Assembly: GCF_022836475.1 (NCBI RefSeq)
Contig: NZ_BQXH01000008.1
Coordinates: forward strand, 44,281 to 108,280
Origin: Ligilactobacillus pabuli
GTDB taxonomy: Bacteria > Bacillota > Bacilli > Lactobacillales > Lactobacillaceae
Length of the DNA: 64,000 nucleotides
Direction of reading: 5' to 3'
A program made the position numbers and the translations under genes. Below are positions 34,791 to 43,195 of the stretch, piece by piece. Under the pieces are notes generated by a model that saw nothing but the letters and a program-made list of their open reading frames with translations, had not been told where the DNA came from and did no database searches. Positions within the stretch are counted from its first letter, which is position 1. The number at the start of each line of letters is the position of its first letter.

Positions 34791-35642
34791 ATGAAAGAAG
34801 TTAAACTTGCAGGACAAATGGTGCCAGCTATTGGTATCGGGACTTGGCATATGGGCGATGACCCAACCAAAGAAGATCAGGAAATCCAAGCAATTCGTGC
34901 CGGCCTTGATGCGGGAGCTAAGGTAGTTGATACTGCAGAAATGTATGGTGATGGTAACTCAGAAACACTGGTTGGTCAGGCTTTGGCGCCATATCAACGG
35001 TCTGAGATCTACTTGATTTCTAAGGTGTTGCCAAACAATGCTTCTCAGGCGCAAATGGAGGCGCACTTGGATGCTAGTTTGCAAAGACTACAAACTGATT
35101 ATTTAGACCTCTATTTGTACCACTGGCGTGGAAATATTCCTTTAGCTGAAACGATTGCGGAACTAGACCGCTTAAAACAAACTGGCAAGATCCGTGCTTG
35201 GGGAGTTTCGAACTTTGATGTGCCTGATTTGGAAGAGCTATGGCAGTTGCCGACAGGAAAAAATGTCGCAGCCAACGAAAATCTGTATAACTTGGAAACG
35301 CGGGGAATCGAATTTAACCTAACCGACTGGCAAGCAGAACACGAGTTGCCTTTAATTGCGTATAGTCCAGTGGGTGGACAACATAACGAGTTACACACGA
35401 CGATGTTGATTAACCCAGTGGTTCAAGAAATTGCAGCGCAACATCAGGTTAGTCCGCACGAAATTTTATTGGCGTGGACAATTCACGCCGGCAACACGAT
35501 TGCGATCCCTCAAAGCAGTCAGGTTAAACATGTGGCAGCAAATGTTAAAGCTGCAGAAATTGAACTAACTCCAACTGAATTAAAACAATTGGACCGGGAA
35601 TATCCAAGCCCAGATCATCGGGTCCCATTAGCCGTGAACTAA
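34791..35642 (+). CDS. Aldo/keto reductase
   Basis: A 283-residue NADPH-dependent TIM-barrel reductase. The catalytic tetrad is in place: Asp in VVDTAEMYG with Tyr, Lys in LISKVLP, and His in LYHWRG. The C-terminal IPQSSQVKHV segment binds the cofactor phosphate. The substrate is unknown. ATG 34791 follows GAGGAG; the upstream in-frame TTG overlaps that RBS. A TATAGT element near 34740 may be its -10. It is transcribed alone, divergent from higBA. Confidence 0.9.
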   Translation: MKEVKLAGQMVPAIGIGTWHMGDDPTKEDQEIQAIRAGLDAGAKVVDTAEMYGDGNSETLVGQALAPYQRSEIYLISKVLPNNASQAQMEAHLDASLQRLQTDYLDLYLYHWRGNIPLAETIAELDRLKQTGKIRAWGVSNFDVPDLEELWQLPTGKNVAANENLYNLETRGIEFNLTDWQAEHELPLIAYSPVGGQHNELHTTMLINPVVQEIAAQHQVSPHEILLAWTIHAGNTIAIPQSSQVKHVAANVKAAEIELTPTELKQLDREYPSPDHRVPLAVN

Positions 35643-35770
35643 GGGAAAATGCAATAAGAAGTGGACCAGCTTGTAAAAATTAACAATAATAGTCGGGGCT
35701 GATTGGAGGAGGTCACGGCTATTTTCTTGCGTTATAATGACAACAACAATAACTGAGAGGAGTGGAACAA

Positions 35771-36019
35771 TTGAAAATTAAGGCTAGGAAACAAGGAACT
35801 GTCATCTTTTTACCAGTCCCGGCAAGTTTTCAAATCAAAGATCAGCAAGAGTTTGAATTGAAGCAATTATCAGATAGAACGCTGCAGTTTACCCCTCTAT
35901 TTCAGGAGATATATCCTCCAATCTGGGAGGACGACCCGGCAGTAATATCACAGTTTAATCAGGAGATTGGTTCAGCTGATGACAAGAGCAATTATGGACT
36001 GGAAAATGTTAACTACTAG
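35771..36019 (+). CDS. Orphan PemI/MazE-like antitoxin
   Basis: An 82-residue protein starting with a swapped-hairpin AbrB-type segment (IKARKQGTVIFLPVPASF) followed by an acidic, probably flexible C terminus, as in MazE/PemI antitoxins. TTG 35771 follows GAGAGGAG; GTG 35762 lies too close to it. No MazF/PemK toxin follows: the next gene is on the opposite strand behind a terminator. It may be a solitary remnant or act on a toxin encoded elsewhere. Confidence 0.65.
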   Translation: MKIKARKQGTVIFLPVPASFQIKDQQEFELKQLSDRTLQFTPLFQEIYPPIWEDDPAVISQFNQEIGSADDKSNYGLENVNY

Positions 36020-36031
36020 ATGATCCTATAC

Positions 36032-36073
36032 AAAAAAGGCTCTAAATCCGTTCCCAGGATTTAGAGCCTTTTT
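36032..36073. terminator. Bidirectional terminator
   Basis: AAAAAAGGCTCTAAATCC and GGATTTAGAGCCTTTTT form a near-perfect stem with a 7-nt loop between convergent genes. Confidence 0.9.
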
Positions 36074-36082
36074 AATATAAAA

Positions 36083-37693
36083 TTAGTCTTGTTCTTGCAC
36101 CATGGCAGGCTGTCTGCGACCAATCAACCAGACAAGTAGGAAGTAGGCGCAGGCGATGACAGCGATGGCGATGAAGTGGCCGGCACCACCAAGCCAAACC
36201 ATTGAAATAATGGCGACAACGGTTAAGGTGATCATGCTGATCCACTGGAGACGGTCAAAGGCATCACCATATTTTTCTTCTCGTTTGCGAATCAGCGGTA
36301 AGATAGCGCCCAAACCGATCAAGATAATGACAGCGACGATGTTGATGATTAATTCATACCACCAAGTACCGCTGTAAGCTGTCACGTCTTGTGGTGTCAC
36401 ACTAAAGACGGTGGCAATGGCAGTGACGACCAACAAGAAAAGGCCAAAGCCATAGGCGATTTTGTCATTTTTGATAAAGACATAGTCAGACTGGAACTTG
36501 GATGAATTCTTGCGGATCCGCATAAAGGCATAAAAGACCCAACATGTTACACCTGGAGAAATAATGCCGTTCAAGTTTAGCAACCAGTTGAAAATGTCGT
36601 TCATTTCTGGCAAAAAGACGCCCAACAACATGATAAAGCCAGACAACACAGTGGTTAAAATGTAACCATTAACTGGCAAACCAGCGCTGTTCTTCTTACG
36701 CAGAAATTTTGGCATGTATTTGCTGCCGGTATCGGAAATTAACATCCGCGTCATGGCATCCAATAAGACTGCCAAACGGGCGCACATGTAAACAACCGCG
36801 GTCCAGGCATAGATGTACATGAAGAGATTGCCGACACCGTACTGTTTGCCAAGAGCTTGGAAGGCGTAGTAGTCACCGTTCATTTTTAAATCATTTGGCA
36901 AATGATTGGCGTCAAAGAAGATTCCCAGTGAAAATGAACCGAAAATCGTTAAGAAGGTCGTCATTAAAACTAAGGTCAACATGGCCTTGGGAAATTCAGT
37001 TTTTGGCTTTTTGAGTTGAGTAACATATGGAGCAATTAGTTCACAGCCGTTGATCGCATAAATTAATAGCCCAATTGTCGTTAAGTATTTCAAATTAAAG
37101 GTTGGAAAGATCGTATGGATGTTCATCGGTTGAGTCGCCATATGACCGCCAGATTGAACTAAGCCAGTCACGGACATCAAGATGAATAAGACAGTCATGG
37201 CAAACATGGCAATTCCACCCAGAGTTGATAAAAATTCCATTGAATTTGACAAATGACGCTGAATAAAAATAAAGGCCACGAAAACGATAAAGGTCAAAAG
37301 CGTAAATTCAGAGTTAGGTAAAGCGGCTTGAAATTTGTAATCACCGGTAAAGGCCCAACCGAAACCGACAATGACCGATTGCGCAGTATCAACCACGTAA
37401 GGGATCGAAGCAGCCCAGTAAGTCCAGGCGGTAAAGTAGCCGAGAAATTCGTTATTAGTTCCACGGATCCAAGAACTAAGTCCGCCACCCTCGGAGTTAA
37501 AAACGGAGCCGAGTTGGCCGACCATTAATGAGTAGGGTGCCACGTACAAGATCATCATAATGACCCAAGACGTGATGACACCCATTCCTTGGTTTTTGAA
37601 GTTATACATGATATCTTCAAAACCAATCACAGTTACGAACCCCATCATCGCTAGCACGGGCCAGCTGATGAAGTTCTTCTTAGTACTTTCCAA
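36083..37693 (-). CDS. APC superfamily amino acid transporter (YjeM/GadC-like)
   Basis: A 536-residue protein with about 12-14 membrane helices. The N terminus (PVLAMMGFVTVIGFEDIMYNF), GQLGSVFNSEGGGLSSWI and the YAINGCELIAPYV segment place it in the APC family near YjeM and the glutamate:GABA antiporters. No decarboxylase gene is adjacent, so an acid-resistance role is not supported here. The substrate is unknown. It is transcribed alone toward the MazE-like gene and ends at a strong shared terminator. The 265-bp upstream spacer holds a parS-like site. Confidence 0.82.
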   Translation of the reverse strand: MESTKKNFISWPVLAMMGFVTVIGFEDIMYNFKNQGMGVITSWVIMMILYVAPYSLMVGQLGSVFNSEGGGLSSWIRGTNNEFLGYFTAWTYWAASIPYVVDTAQSVIVGFGWAFTGDYKFQAALPNSEFTLLTFIVFVAFIFIQRHLSNSMEFLSTLGGIAMFAMTVLFILMSVTGLVQSGGHMATQPMNIHTIFPTFNLKYLTTIGLLIYAINGCELIAPYVTQLKKPKTEFPKAMLTLVLMTTFLTIFGSFSLGIFFDANHLPNDLKMNGDYYAFQALGKQYGVGNLFMYIYAWTAVVYMCARLAVLLDAMTRMLISDTGSKYMPKFLRKKNSAGLPVNGYILTTVLSGFIMLLGVFLPEMNDIFNWLLNLNGIISPGVTCWVFYAFMRIRKNSSKFQSDYVFIKNDKIAYGFGLFLLVVTAIATVFSVTPQDVTAYSGTWWYELIINIVAVIILIGLGAILPLIRKREEKYGDAFDRLQWISMITLTVVAIISMVWLGGAGHFIAIAVIACAYFLLVWLIGRRQPAMVQEQD

Positions 37694-37803
37694 TGTTAAT
37701 TACCTCTTTTATTTAAATCTAGAATGACAAAGTTCAAAAAAACTCACAATAGACTAATTTACGCTTTTATGTAGGGACATGCAAGAAAAATTTGACTGAC
37801 CAA

Positions 37804-37819
37804 TGTTTCACGTGAAACT
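37804..37819. promoter_or_regulatory. parS-like ParB/Spo0J binding site
   Basis: TGTTTCACGTGAAACT matches the Bacillus parS consensus TGTTNCACGTGAAACA at 15 of 16 positions, missing only the final A. It lies in the intergenic spacer between two divergent genes. In Firmicutes these sites cluster around oriC. Confidence 0.7.
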
Positions 37820-37856
37820 TTGCGGCTGGAATGCAAAAAAGACATTAATCTACTCT

Positions 37857-37885
37857 TCTTTTCTCCCGTTTCACTCCGTTCTGTT
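37857..37885 (-). repeat. Fragment of the 120-bp repeat
   Basis: CTTTTCTCCCGTTTCACTCC and GTTCTGT match one end of the repeat only. Confidence 0.6.
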
Positions 37886-37958
37886 TTCTATGTTAAAATA
37901 AAGCAATAAGTAAATAAGCATAAATATAGTAGGTTTTAGTCAATAGGAGGTTGGAATT

Positions 37959-38978
37959 TTGTTAAAAGTAGCCTTTATTGGTAACGGAAAGAGTGCGAAC
38001 CGCTACCATGTTCCGTTTATTTTAAAATTACCAGACAAGTTTCAAATCAAAACCATGTTTTCCCGGCATTTGAAGGATGATTGGGCTCGGCTAGATGGTG
38101 TCAATTATACGACTGACGTTAATGAAATTTACCAGGATGCTGATTTGGATTTAGTAGTGGTTTCAACACCACCACAATTCCACTATCAGTACGCCAAGGA
38201 TCTCTTAGAACACGGTCAAAATGTCTTAGTTGAAAAACCATTCACTCAGACAGTTGAACAGGCGGAAGAGTTGTTCGCGTTAGCCAAAGAAAAAGGACTC
38301 TTTTTACAATGCTACCAAAACCGACGTTATGACTCTGACTTTTTAACAGTTCAAAAGGTGATCAAGAGTGGGGTTTTAGGTGACTTAACTGAACTAGAAA
38401 TGCACTTCGATTACTTTAGACCAGAAGTACCGCAAGCAGTCCATGAATTTTCACGAGCAGACAGCTTTGTCTACAGTCATGCTTGCCACACTTTAGACCA
38501 AGTGATCTCCTTATTTGGCAAACCAGATGATGTTCACTATGACGTCCGGCAAATGTTGGGCAGTGGCCGCATGAATGACTACTTTGACATTGACCTCTAT
38601 TATGGCGGCTTAAAAGTCGCAGTGAAGTCGAGTTACTTCCGGATCAAAGCTCGCCCAAGTTTTGCGGTCTATGGACAAAAAGGGATGTTCGTTAAGGAAA
38701 CTAAGGATCGGCAAGAAGAACATTTGAAGATGTTTTACCTACCAGATCACCCAGATTTTGGGCTTGATACTCCAGAACAATATGGGACAGTGACCTATGT
38801 TGATGACCAAGGACAGTATCATGAAGAAAAAGTTGTGTCCGAAGTTGGTGATTATAGTCGAGTTTACTCGGCAATTTATGAAACATTAGTTCACGGCAAA
38901 GCCAAAGCTGTGAAGGATGAAGAAACAATTTTGCAAATCAAGATGTTAGCCGAAGCTATTAGTCAAATCGAAAAATAA
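37959..38978 (+). CDS. Gfo/Idh/MocA family oxidoreductase
   Basis: A 339-residue NAD(P)-dependent oxidoreductase. It has a Rossmann start (LKVAFIGNGKSANRYH), VVSTPPQFHYQYA, the signature EKPFTQT (Lys being the typical catalytic/binding residue) and the C-terminal alpha/beta domain. The group includes YdgJ-like sugar or inositol dehydrogenases; the substrate is not deducible. The TTG start at 37959 is supported by AGGAGG 8 nt upstream. It is monocistronic, with a terminator at 38989. Confidence 0.9.
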   Translation: MLKVAFIGNGKSANRYHVPFILKLPDKFQIKTMFSRHLKDDWARLDGVNYTTDVNEIYQDADLDLVVVSTPPQFHYQYAKDLLEHGQNVLVEKPFTQTVEQAEELFALAKEKGLFLQCYQNRRYDSDFLTVQKVIKSGVLGDLTELEMHFDYFRPEVPQAVHEFSRADSFVYSHACHTLDQVISLFGKPDDVHYDVRQMLGSGRMNDYFDIDLYYGGLKVAVKSSYFRIKARPSFAVYGQKGMFVKETKDRQEEHLKMFYLPDHPDFGLDTPEQYGTVTYVDDQGQYHEEKVVSEVGDYSRVYSAIYETLVHGKAKAVKDEETILQIKMLAEAISQIEK

Positions 38979-38988
38979 TTATATTATC

Positions 38989-39052
38989 AGCTGGTTCACT
39001 AAAGTAAGTCTGCAATTGAGCAAACTCACAAATAGTGGGCTGGCTATTTTTT
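38989..39052 (+). terminator. Terminator after the oxidoreductase gene
   Basis: AGCTGGTTCACTA pairs with TAGTGGGCTGGCT using several G-U pairs and is followed by ATTTTTT. Confidence 0.6.
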
Positions 39053-39353
39053 GCGTGGATCAGCTTAGCTTTGAAACCGTTTCTATGATTTGGTGAATTT
39101 AAAAATAAAAAAATCTAGGAAATGAGACTTAACTGAAATCAATTGTACCTGATGAAAATTCAGATTAAATATTTCACACAATTAAATTCGTGCAATTAAT
39201 CACATATGACTTGGAAGATTTACTTCACATTAAAGATTAAAAATATTAGGTATAATAATTTTAAATAATAGTTTAGAACGACTATAAAAAAGTAAGTAAT
39301 AGTTTTTATATACTGCGGTTTAAAAATAAATGTATACGTTTTACAAAAAACTC

Positions 39354-39383
39354 TTGCCATTTGATAAATGATTGATGTATACT
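39354..39383 (+). promoter_or_regulatory. Probable promoter of lactate oxidase
   Basis: TTGCCA (39354-39359) and TATACT (39378-39383) with an 18-bp spacer. The sequence between 39053 and 39353 is very AT-rich and holds no gene I can support. Confidence 0.55.
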
Positions 39384-39657
39384 GTTCTTGTTTATAAATA
39401 GATAAGTTTTTGCGAGCAAAATAGCATGTGAAATTGTGAAAAAGCCTGGCGGATTTTGTTGGGCAGCAGGGCATGCCACCCACAACCAAGCATGTGCTTC
39501 TTATAGAGCCGTTCTGGTCCTTTGGCTTAGTGGATCGTTTAGTTTTTGTACAATGTTTTGTAAGCGCTGTACAGGATAGGCGATTGAAGGACTCCTAGTT
39601 TACGCAACAGTAAATAGTTGTTTGTATCTAAGCATTTATCAAAAGAGGGAGTTTTTA
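39384..39657 (+). promoter_or_regulatory. Long untranslated leader of lactate oxidase
   Basis: About 270 nt lie between the promoter and the start. The central part, 39440-39530, is GC-richer than its surroundings and can form hairpins such as GTTGGGC with GCCACCCACAAC and an inner GGGCATGCC. No known riboswitch core is recognised. Confidence 0.35.
39559..39573 (+). promoter_or_regulatory. cre-like site in the lactate oxidase leader
   Basis: TGTAAGCGCTGTACA is a near-palindrome that meets the CcpA consensus at 12 of 14 positions in either direction. Confidence 0.4.
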
Positions 39658-40767
39658 ATGATGTCAGCAGAAAAAACAGTAGATTTGGGTCAGGTTCAAG
39701 ATATCGATGTACTTAACTTAAGCAGTTTGGAAGAACGCGCTAAAAAAGTGATCGGACAGGGTGAATTTGGCTATATTAGTGAAGGTTCAGACGATGAATA
39801 CACGAAAAAACGGAATACTTCCGCTTTTAATGATGTTCATCTTGTTCCACGGGTCTTACAAAACGTGGAAGAACCAGACCAAACTACCGAATTTTTGGGC
39901 AGAAAATTATCATCACCAATCCTCGCAGCTCCAATTGCTGGTAATACTTTAGCCCACGAAAGTGGTGAAATGGGCTTAGCAAAAGGAACCAAAGAGGCCG
40001 GAGTTATGATGGCACAAAGCACGTTTGCTTCGAAGACCATCGCAGAAACAGCCGCTGTTAGTGCTGGTGCACCGTACATGTTCCAGCTTTACATGCCAAA
40101 AGACTGGGGTTATTGCAAGTATTTGCTAGACGAAGCCCGCAATGCCAAAGCTAGTGCCATTATTTTGACAGCCGATTCAACACTTGGCGGTTACCGTGAA
40201 GCCGACGTTTTGAACCACTATCATTTGAAGGGCAAGATCGCCAACCTTGATGGCTATAACACAGGGAAAGACGGCGTTGGTGCCGGTGGTTTGTTTGCTG
40301 AATCAATGCAAAGTTTGAACCTTGATTTGATCGACAAATTAGCTGCATACTCTGGTTTGCCAGTGATCATCAAAGGCATTCAGCACCCAGCTGATGCCGA
40401 TGCTGCGATCAAAGCCGGTGCAGCCGGAATCTACGTTTCTAACCATGGTGGCCGTCAGTTAGATGGTGCCCCAGCATCAATCGAAGTCTTGCCAGCAATC
40501 GCTAAGGTTGTTAACCATCGTGTACCAGTGATCTTTGATAGTGGTGTACGTCGTGGGACAAATGTTTTGAAGGCTTTGGCTTCTGGTGCTGACCTGGTCG
40601 GTGTTGGCCGTCCATTCAGTTATGGCTTGGCTTTAGGTGGTTGGAAGGGTGTTGCTGCGGTGGCAGAACACTTGAAGATGGAAATCAACATTGCAATGCA
40701 ATTGACAGGATCAAAGACGATCGAAGACGTGAAAAACATCCAGATCAGCCATGATTTGAAGTTCTAA
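39658..40767 (+). CDS. L-lactate oxidase / alpha-hydroxy acid oxidase (FMN)
   Basis: A 369-residue FMN-dependent enzyme that oxidises L-lactate to pyruvate. In lactic acid bacteria the usual acceptor is oxygen, giving H2O2. It shows the family order: GYISEGSDDEYT (FMN-side start), PIAGNTLAHESGE, and the active-site signature SNHGGRQLDGAP with catalytic His and substrate Arg, then FDSGVRRGTN. Which hydroxy acid is preferred and whether oxygen is the acceptor cannot be read directly. ATG 39658 follows GAGGGAG. A long leader with a cre-like site precedes it, and two 120-bp repeats follow. Confidence 0.9.
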   Translation: MMSAEKTVDLGQVQDIDVLNLSSLEERAKKVIGQGEFGYISEGSDDEYTKKRNTSAFNDVHLVPRVLQNVEEPDQTTEFLGRKLSSPILAAPIAGNTLAHESGEMGLAKGTKEAGVMMAQSTFASKTIAETAAVSAGAPYMFQLYMPKDWGYCKYLLDEARNAKASAIILTADSTLGGYREADVLNHYHLKGKIANLDGYNTGKDGVGAGGLFAESMQSLNLDLIDKLAAYSGLPVIIKGIQHPADADAAIKAGAAGIYVSNHGGRQLDGAPASIEVLPAIAKVVNHRVPVIFDSGVRRGTNVLKALASGADLVGVGRPFSYGLALGGWKGVAAVAEHLKMEINIAMQLTGSKTIEDVKNIQISHDLKF

Positions 40768-40774
40768 TTAAAAA

Positions 40775-40892
40775 ACAGAGCGGAGCAAAGCGGTTAGCTC
40801 CCGAGCACTATCGGAGTCCGCCTTTAATGCGTTTTTGGCATTGAAGGTGGACTTGGATAGGCGAAAGGAGTTGCTTTGAGTAGCTCGACTAA
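40775..40892 (+). repeat. 120-bp structured repeat, copy 10
   Basis: Begins 7 nt after the lactate oxidase stop. The outer arms GCAAAGC-GCTCC pair with GGAGTTGCTTTG. The inner arms TCCGCCTTTAATGC pair with GCATTGAAGGTGGA. Confidence 0.9.
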
Positions 40893-40897
40893 GAAAA

Positions 40898-41012
40898 ACA
40901 GAGCGGAGTGAAACGGGAGAAAGCAAGATCGGAGCGTAGTCTTTAATGCGCATTTGGCATTGAAGGCTGGGCTTGGATAAGCGGAACTTTCTGTTTCAAG
41001 TAGCTCGACTAA
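40898..41012 (+). repeat. 120-bp structured repeat, copy 11
   Basis: Head-to-tail with copy 10. The outer arms are of the GTGAAACGGGAGAAAG / CTTTCTGTTTCA type. A few bases near 40926 are missing. Confidence 0.87.
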
Positions 41013-41062
41013 AACCAGGTTCGTTAGTTACACTGTAAAGTGTTTCGGCGAGCCTGGTTTTT
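41011..41062 (+). terminator. Terminator behind the lactate oxidase repeats
   Basis: AAAACCAGG-TTCG pairs with CGAG-CCTGGTTTTTT, with an inner ACACT-GTAA-AGTGT hairpin. Confidence 0.75.
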
Positions 41063-41088
41063 TGATTACAAAGGTGAATCGAGCTAAA

Positions 41089-41204
41089 AACTACCATAGT
41101 TGCTTGGACTATGGTAGTTTCGTTGTCGTTTTCTACCATAGTTTCCCTTACTATGGTAGTTTTGGCATTGCTTTCTACCATAGTCGGTCAAAGTATGGTA
41201 GTTT
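41089..41204 (+). repeat. Tandem 42-bp hairpin repeat, 3 units
   Basis: CTACCATAGT starts at 41091, 41133 and 41175, an exact 42-bp period. Each is followed by a 7-nt loop (TGCTTGG, TTCCCTT, CGGTCAA) and the pairing arm ACTATGGTAG; the third has one mismatch. Stems are constant while loops and linkers vary. Confidence 0.85.
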
Positions 41205-41236
41205 TCTCGCCACCATAAACTAATTCCAAAAAATAA

Positions 41237-41279
41237 GCACCAGACATCTAGCAAATTGGATGTCTGGTGCCCATTTTTT
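41237..41279. terminator. Bidirectional terminator
   Basis: GCACCAGACATC pairs perfectly with GATGTCTGGTGC. T-runs follow on both strands. It directly abuts the lacI-type stop. Confidence 0.9.
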
Positions 41280-42222
41280 AATGTTCTCGAATAATTAATT
41301 CGGAGGTTAGTTCAACTTGTTTGACGATGGGGCTACGAACCAGGTCGAAGGCTGCGGCCCCAACCTGGCGAAAATGATGATCGATCGTCGAAATGTCCAA
41401 CAACTGACTAGCGAGCTGATTTTCCTGTCCCATTAATGGTGGAACGGGCTGGTGGTGGTCGAGATATCCTTGGCGGAGCCCGGCGGCAATTGCGTCACCA
41501 TTGGTAAAGATGAAGTCTGGTGGGGCCGCTAAGTTCAAGAACTTTGTGGCAGCTTGATAGGCCTCGTCATAGGTAGTGATTTGAGTCAGCAATAGCTCAG
41601 GCGCAGGCATTTGACCGAAAACTTGCCGATAACAGTCTAGTGTTTGTTGGCTAGTAGCACTAAGCTCATAGTTACGACTTAATGTTAAGCCGATTCGCTG
41701 ATAACCCTGTTGTTTGAGCAGATTAAAGGCCTCTAAGTAAGTCGCTTGCCGTGAAGTAAATGCCGCGGATAAGTTGACCTCACCCGGATCTTCACAACAG
41801 ACGACTGGTCCATATTTTTGGTAGTGAGATAGTTGCTGCAAAGAGATTCCGTGCGACGTAAAAATTAAGCCGGCGTAGGTTTTTTGATGGAGTTGCTCCA
41901 GGTATTTAATTTCCAGTTTGGCATCGTATTTGGACTGCAACAAACTCACGTTGAAGTGGGCCGCAAACGCTGCTTCCATGATCCCTGCGACTAGCTGGGT
42001 AAAGTAGGGATGGCGCATGTGTGGAACAACAACACCAATCGCTGAAGTTTGCCCTGTACTTAGATCACGCGCGATTGAATTCGGAACATAATCGAGTTTG
42101 GTGATCACCGCTTGAATGGCCTGAGCCGCCGTTGTCGAGACATAGCCACTGTGATTTAAGTAACGGGATACGGTAGAAACTGAGTACCCTGACTGATGGG
42201 CGATATCATGAATATTTGTCAT
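41278..42222 (-). CDS. LacI-family transcriptional regulator
   Basis: A 314-residue repressor. The N-terminal helix-turn-helix reads TNIHDIAHQSGYSVSTVSRYL, with the hinge region near residue 50 (YVPNSIARDLSTG). A periplasmic-binding-like effector domain starts at IGVVVPHMRHPYF. It lies 70 bp behind the HAD phosphatase gene on the same strand. A -35/-10 pair in that gap (42260-42287) suggests an extra promoter. Its likely operator is the palindrome at 43168. The effector is unknown. Confidence 0.92.
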   Translation of the reverse strand: MTNIHDIAHQSGYSVSTVSRYLNHSGYVSTTAAQAIQAVITKLDYVPNSIARDLSTGQTSAIGVVVPHMRHPYFTQLVAGIMEAAFAAHFNVSLLQSKYDAKLEIKYLEQLHQKTYAGLIFTSHGISLQQLSHYQKYGPVVCCEDPGEVNLSAAFTSRQATYLEAFNLLKQQGYQRIGLTLSRNYELSATSQQTLDCYRQVFGQMPAPELLLTQITTYDEAYQAATKFLNLAAPPDFIFTNGDAIAAGLRQGYLDHHQPVPPLMGQENQLASQLLDISTIDHHFRQVGAAAFDLVRSPIVKQVELTSELIIREH

Positions 42223-42259
42223 AGCGAGTGTGGCCTCCTTTCGGTGATTTTCAATTAGT

Positions 42260-42287
42260 ACTATACCACACTTTCATCGTGGTCAAA
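42260..42287 (-). promoter_or_regulatory. Internal promoter of the LacI-type gene
   Basis: On the minus strand TTTGAC (42287-42282) and TATAGT (42265-42260) are separated by 16 bp. Confidence 0.5.
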
Positions 42288-42292
42288 CGACC

Positions 42293-43114
42293 TTATGCCA
42301 ATGGCTGACCTTGAATGAAAGTTTCGATGCCATAGGCGACCCCATCTTCGTCGTTACTTTTAGTGATAAATTTACCAGCACTTTTAATGACTTCTAGGGC
42401 ATTGTCCATCACGATCGGTGTTCCGACTGCCGCAAACATGGGTAAGTCGTTGTGACCATCGCCGAAAGCAGCTGTTTCTTCGGGCAAAAGCTGTTCTTGG
42501 TCCATGATAAAAGCTAAGCCATGGGATTTTTGCGCGCGTTCACTGGTAATTTCGAGGTACATTGTGCCTGATTGTTGAATTACGATCCCAGTCAGATTTA
42601 AGTTGGTCAATTCTGCTTGAATCTTTAATAGAAGGTTTTTATCAAAAACAATCAGCATGACCTTAAAAATCCCGGCTTGTGCATGTTGTGCCAAATCTGT
42701 GTCCGTGGTCAAAGTTGGCTGTAATCCAGTTAGCTTAGTTTCGAGTTCGATTCCGGCATCATTTTTGGTAGTGAGCCAGTGATCTTTGGTGTAGTAGCTC
42801 AAACTAATAGTCGGGAAGTTTTCTGCCAACCAAGAGAGTAGCAAAAAACTGGTGGCTTCTTTGATTGGATGAGCTTCCATGATTTTGGTAGGCGCATCTA
42901 GTTGTGGCTGGAAAATGATTCCGCCATTAAAGCCAATTTGTGGAGCAGTTAGGCCAAGTTGCCCAATTGCTGGCGCCATTTCGATGGGTGCGCGGGCTGA
43001 AACGAGAGTAGTTGGCAGGGCACTTTGTTGTAAAACAGAGATGTTTTTTTGGCTAACAGTGCCTTGGCTGTTTAACAAGGTACCATCCATATCTAAAAAG
43101 AGGTGTTTGATCAT
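42293..43114 (-). CDS. Cof-type HAD-IIB phosphatase
   Basis: A 273-residue HAD hydrolase. Motif I is FLDMDGTLLNS (residues ~5-15), motif II falls near TTLVSAR, and motifs III/IV are KSHGLAF and AAFGDGHNDLPMF. The C2 cap makes it a Cof/YidA-type phosphatase acting on small sugar phosphates or nucleotides. The exact substrate is unknown. It is the first gene of a HAD-lacI operon with a LacI operator in its promoter, so it probably dephosphorylates a metabolite tied to the regulator's effector. Confidence 0.92.
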   Translation of the reverse strand: MIKHLFLDMDGTLLNSQGTVSQKNISVLQQSALPTTLVSARAPIEMAPAIGQLGLTAPQIGFNGGIIFQPQLDAPTKIMEAHPIKEATSFLLLSWLAENFPTISLSYYTKDHWLTTKNDAGIELETKLTGLQPTLTTDTDLAQHAQAGIFKVMLIVFDKNLLLKIQAELTNLNLTGIVIQQSGTMYLEITSERAQKSHGLAFIMDQEQLLPEETAAFGDGHNDLPMFAAVGTPIVMDNALEVIKSAGKFITKSNDEDGVAYGIETFIQGQPLA

Positions 43115-43167
43115 TAGTAGTCATCCTTTATTGTTTGATTGTGATTCGTTAGTTGTATTGTAAATTG

Positions 43168-43181
43168 TGGAACGCGTTCCA
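43168..43181 (-). promoter_or_regulatory. LacI-type operator upstream of the HAD gene
   Basis: TGGAACGCGTTCCA is a perfect 14-bp palindrome with a central CG pair, as bound by LacI-family proteins. On the minus strand it falls between TTGCTA and TACAAT, within the presumed promoter. Confidence 0.75.
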
Positions 43182-43195
43182 TAGCAAGCACAAAA

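Noticed and set aside
39220..39489. Small minus-strand gene in the AT-rich spacer before lactate oxidase
   Set aside because: No RBS, low-complexity AT-driven hydrophobic translation, and it overlaps the likely promoter.
39384..39657. FMN riboswitch in the lactate oxidase leader
   Set aside because: The conserved RFN core segments are not found. Only non-specific hairpins are visible.
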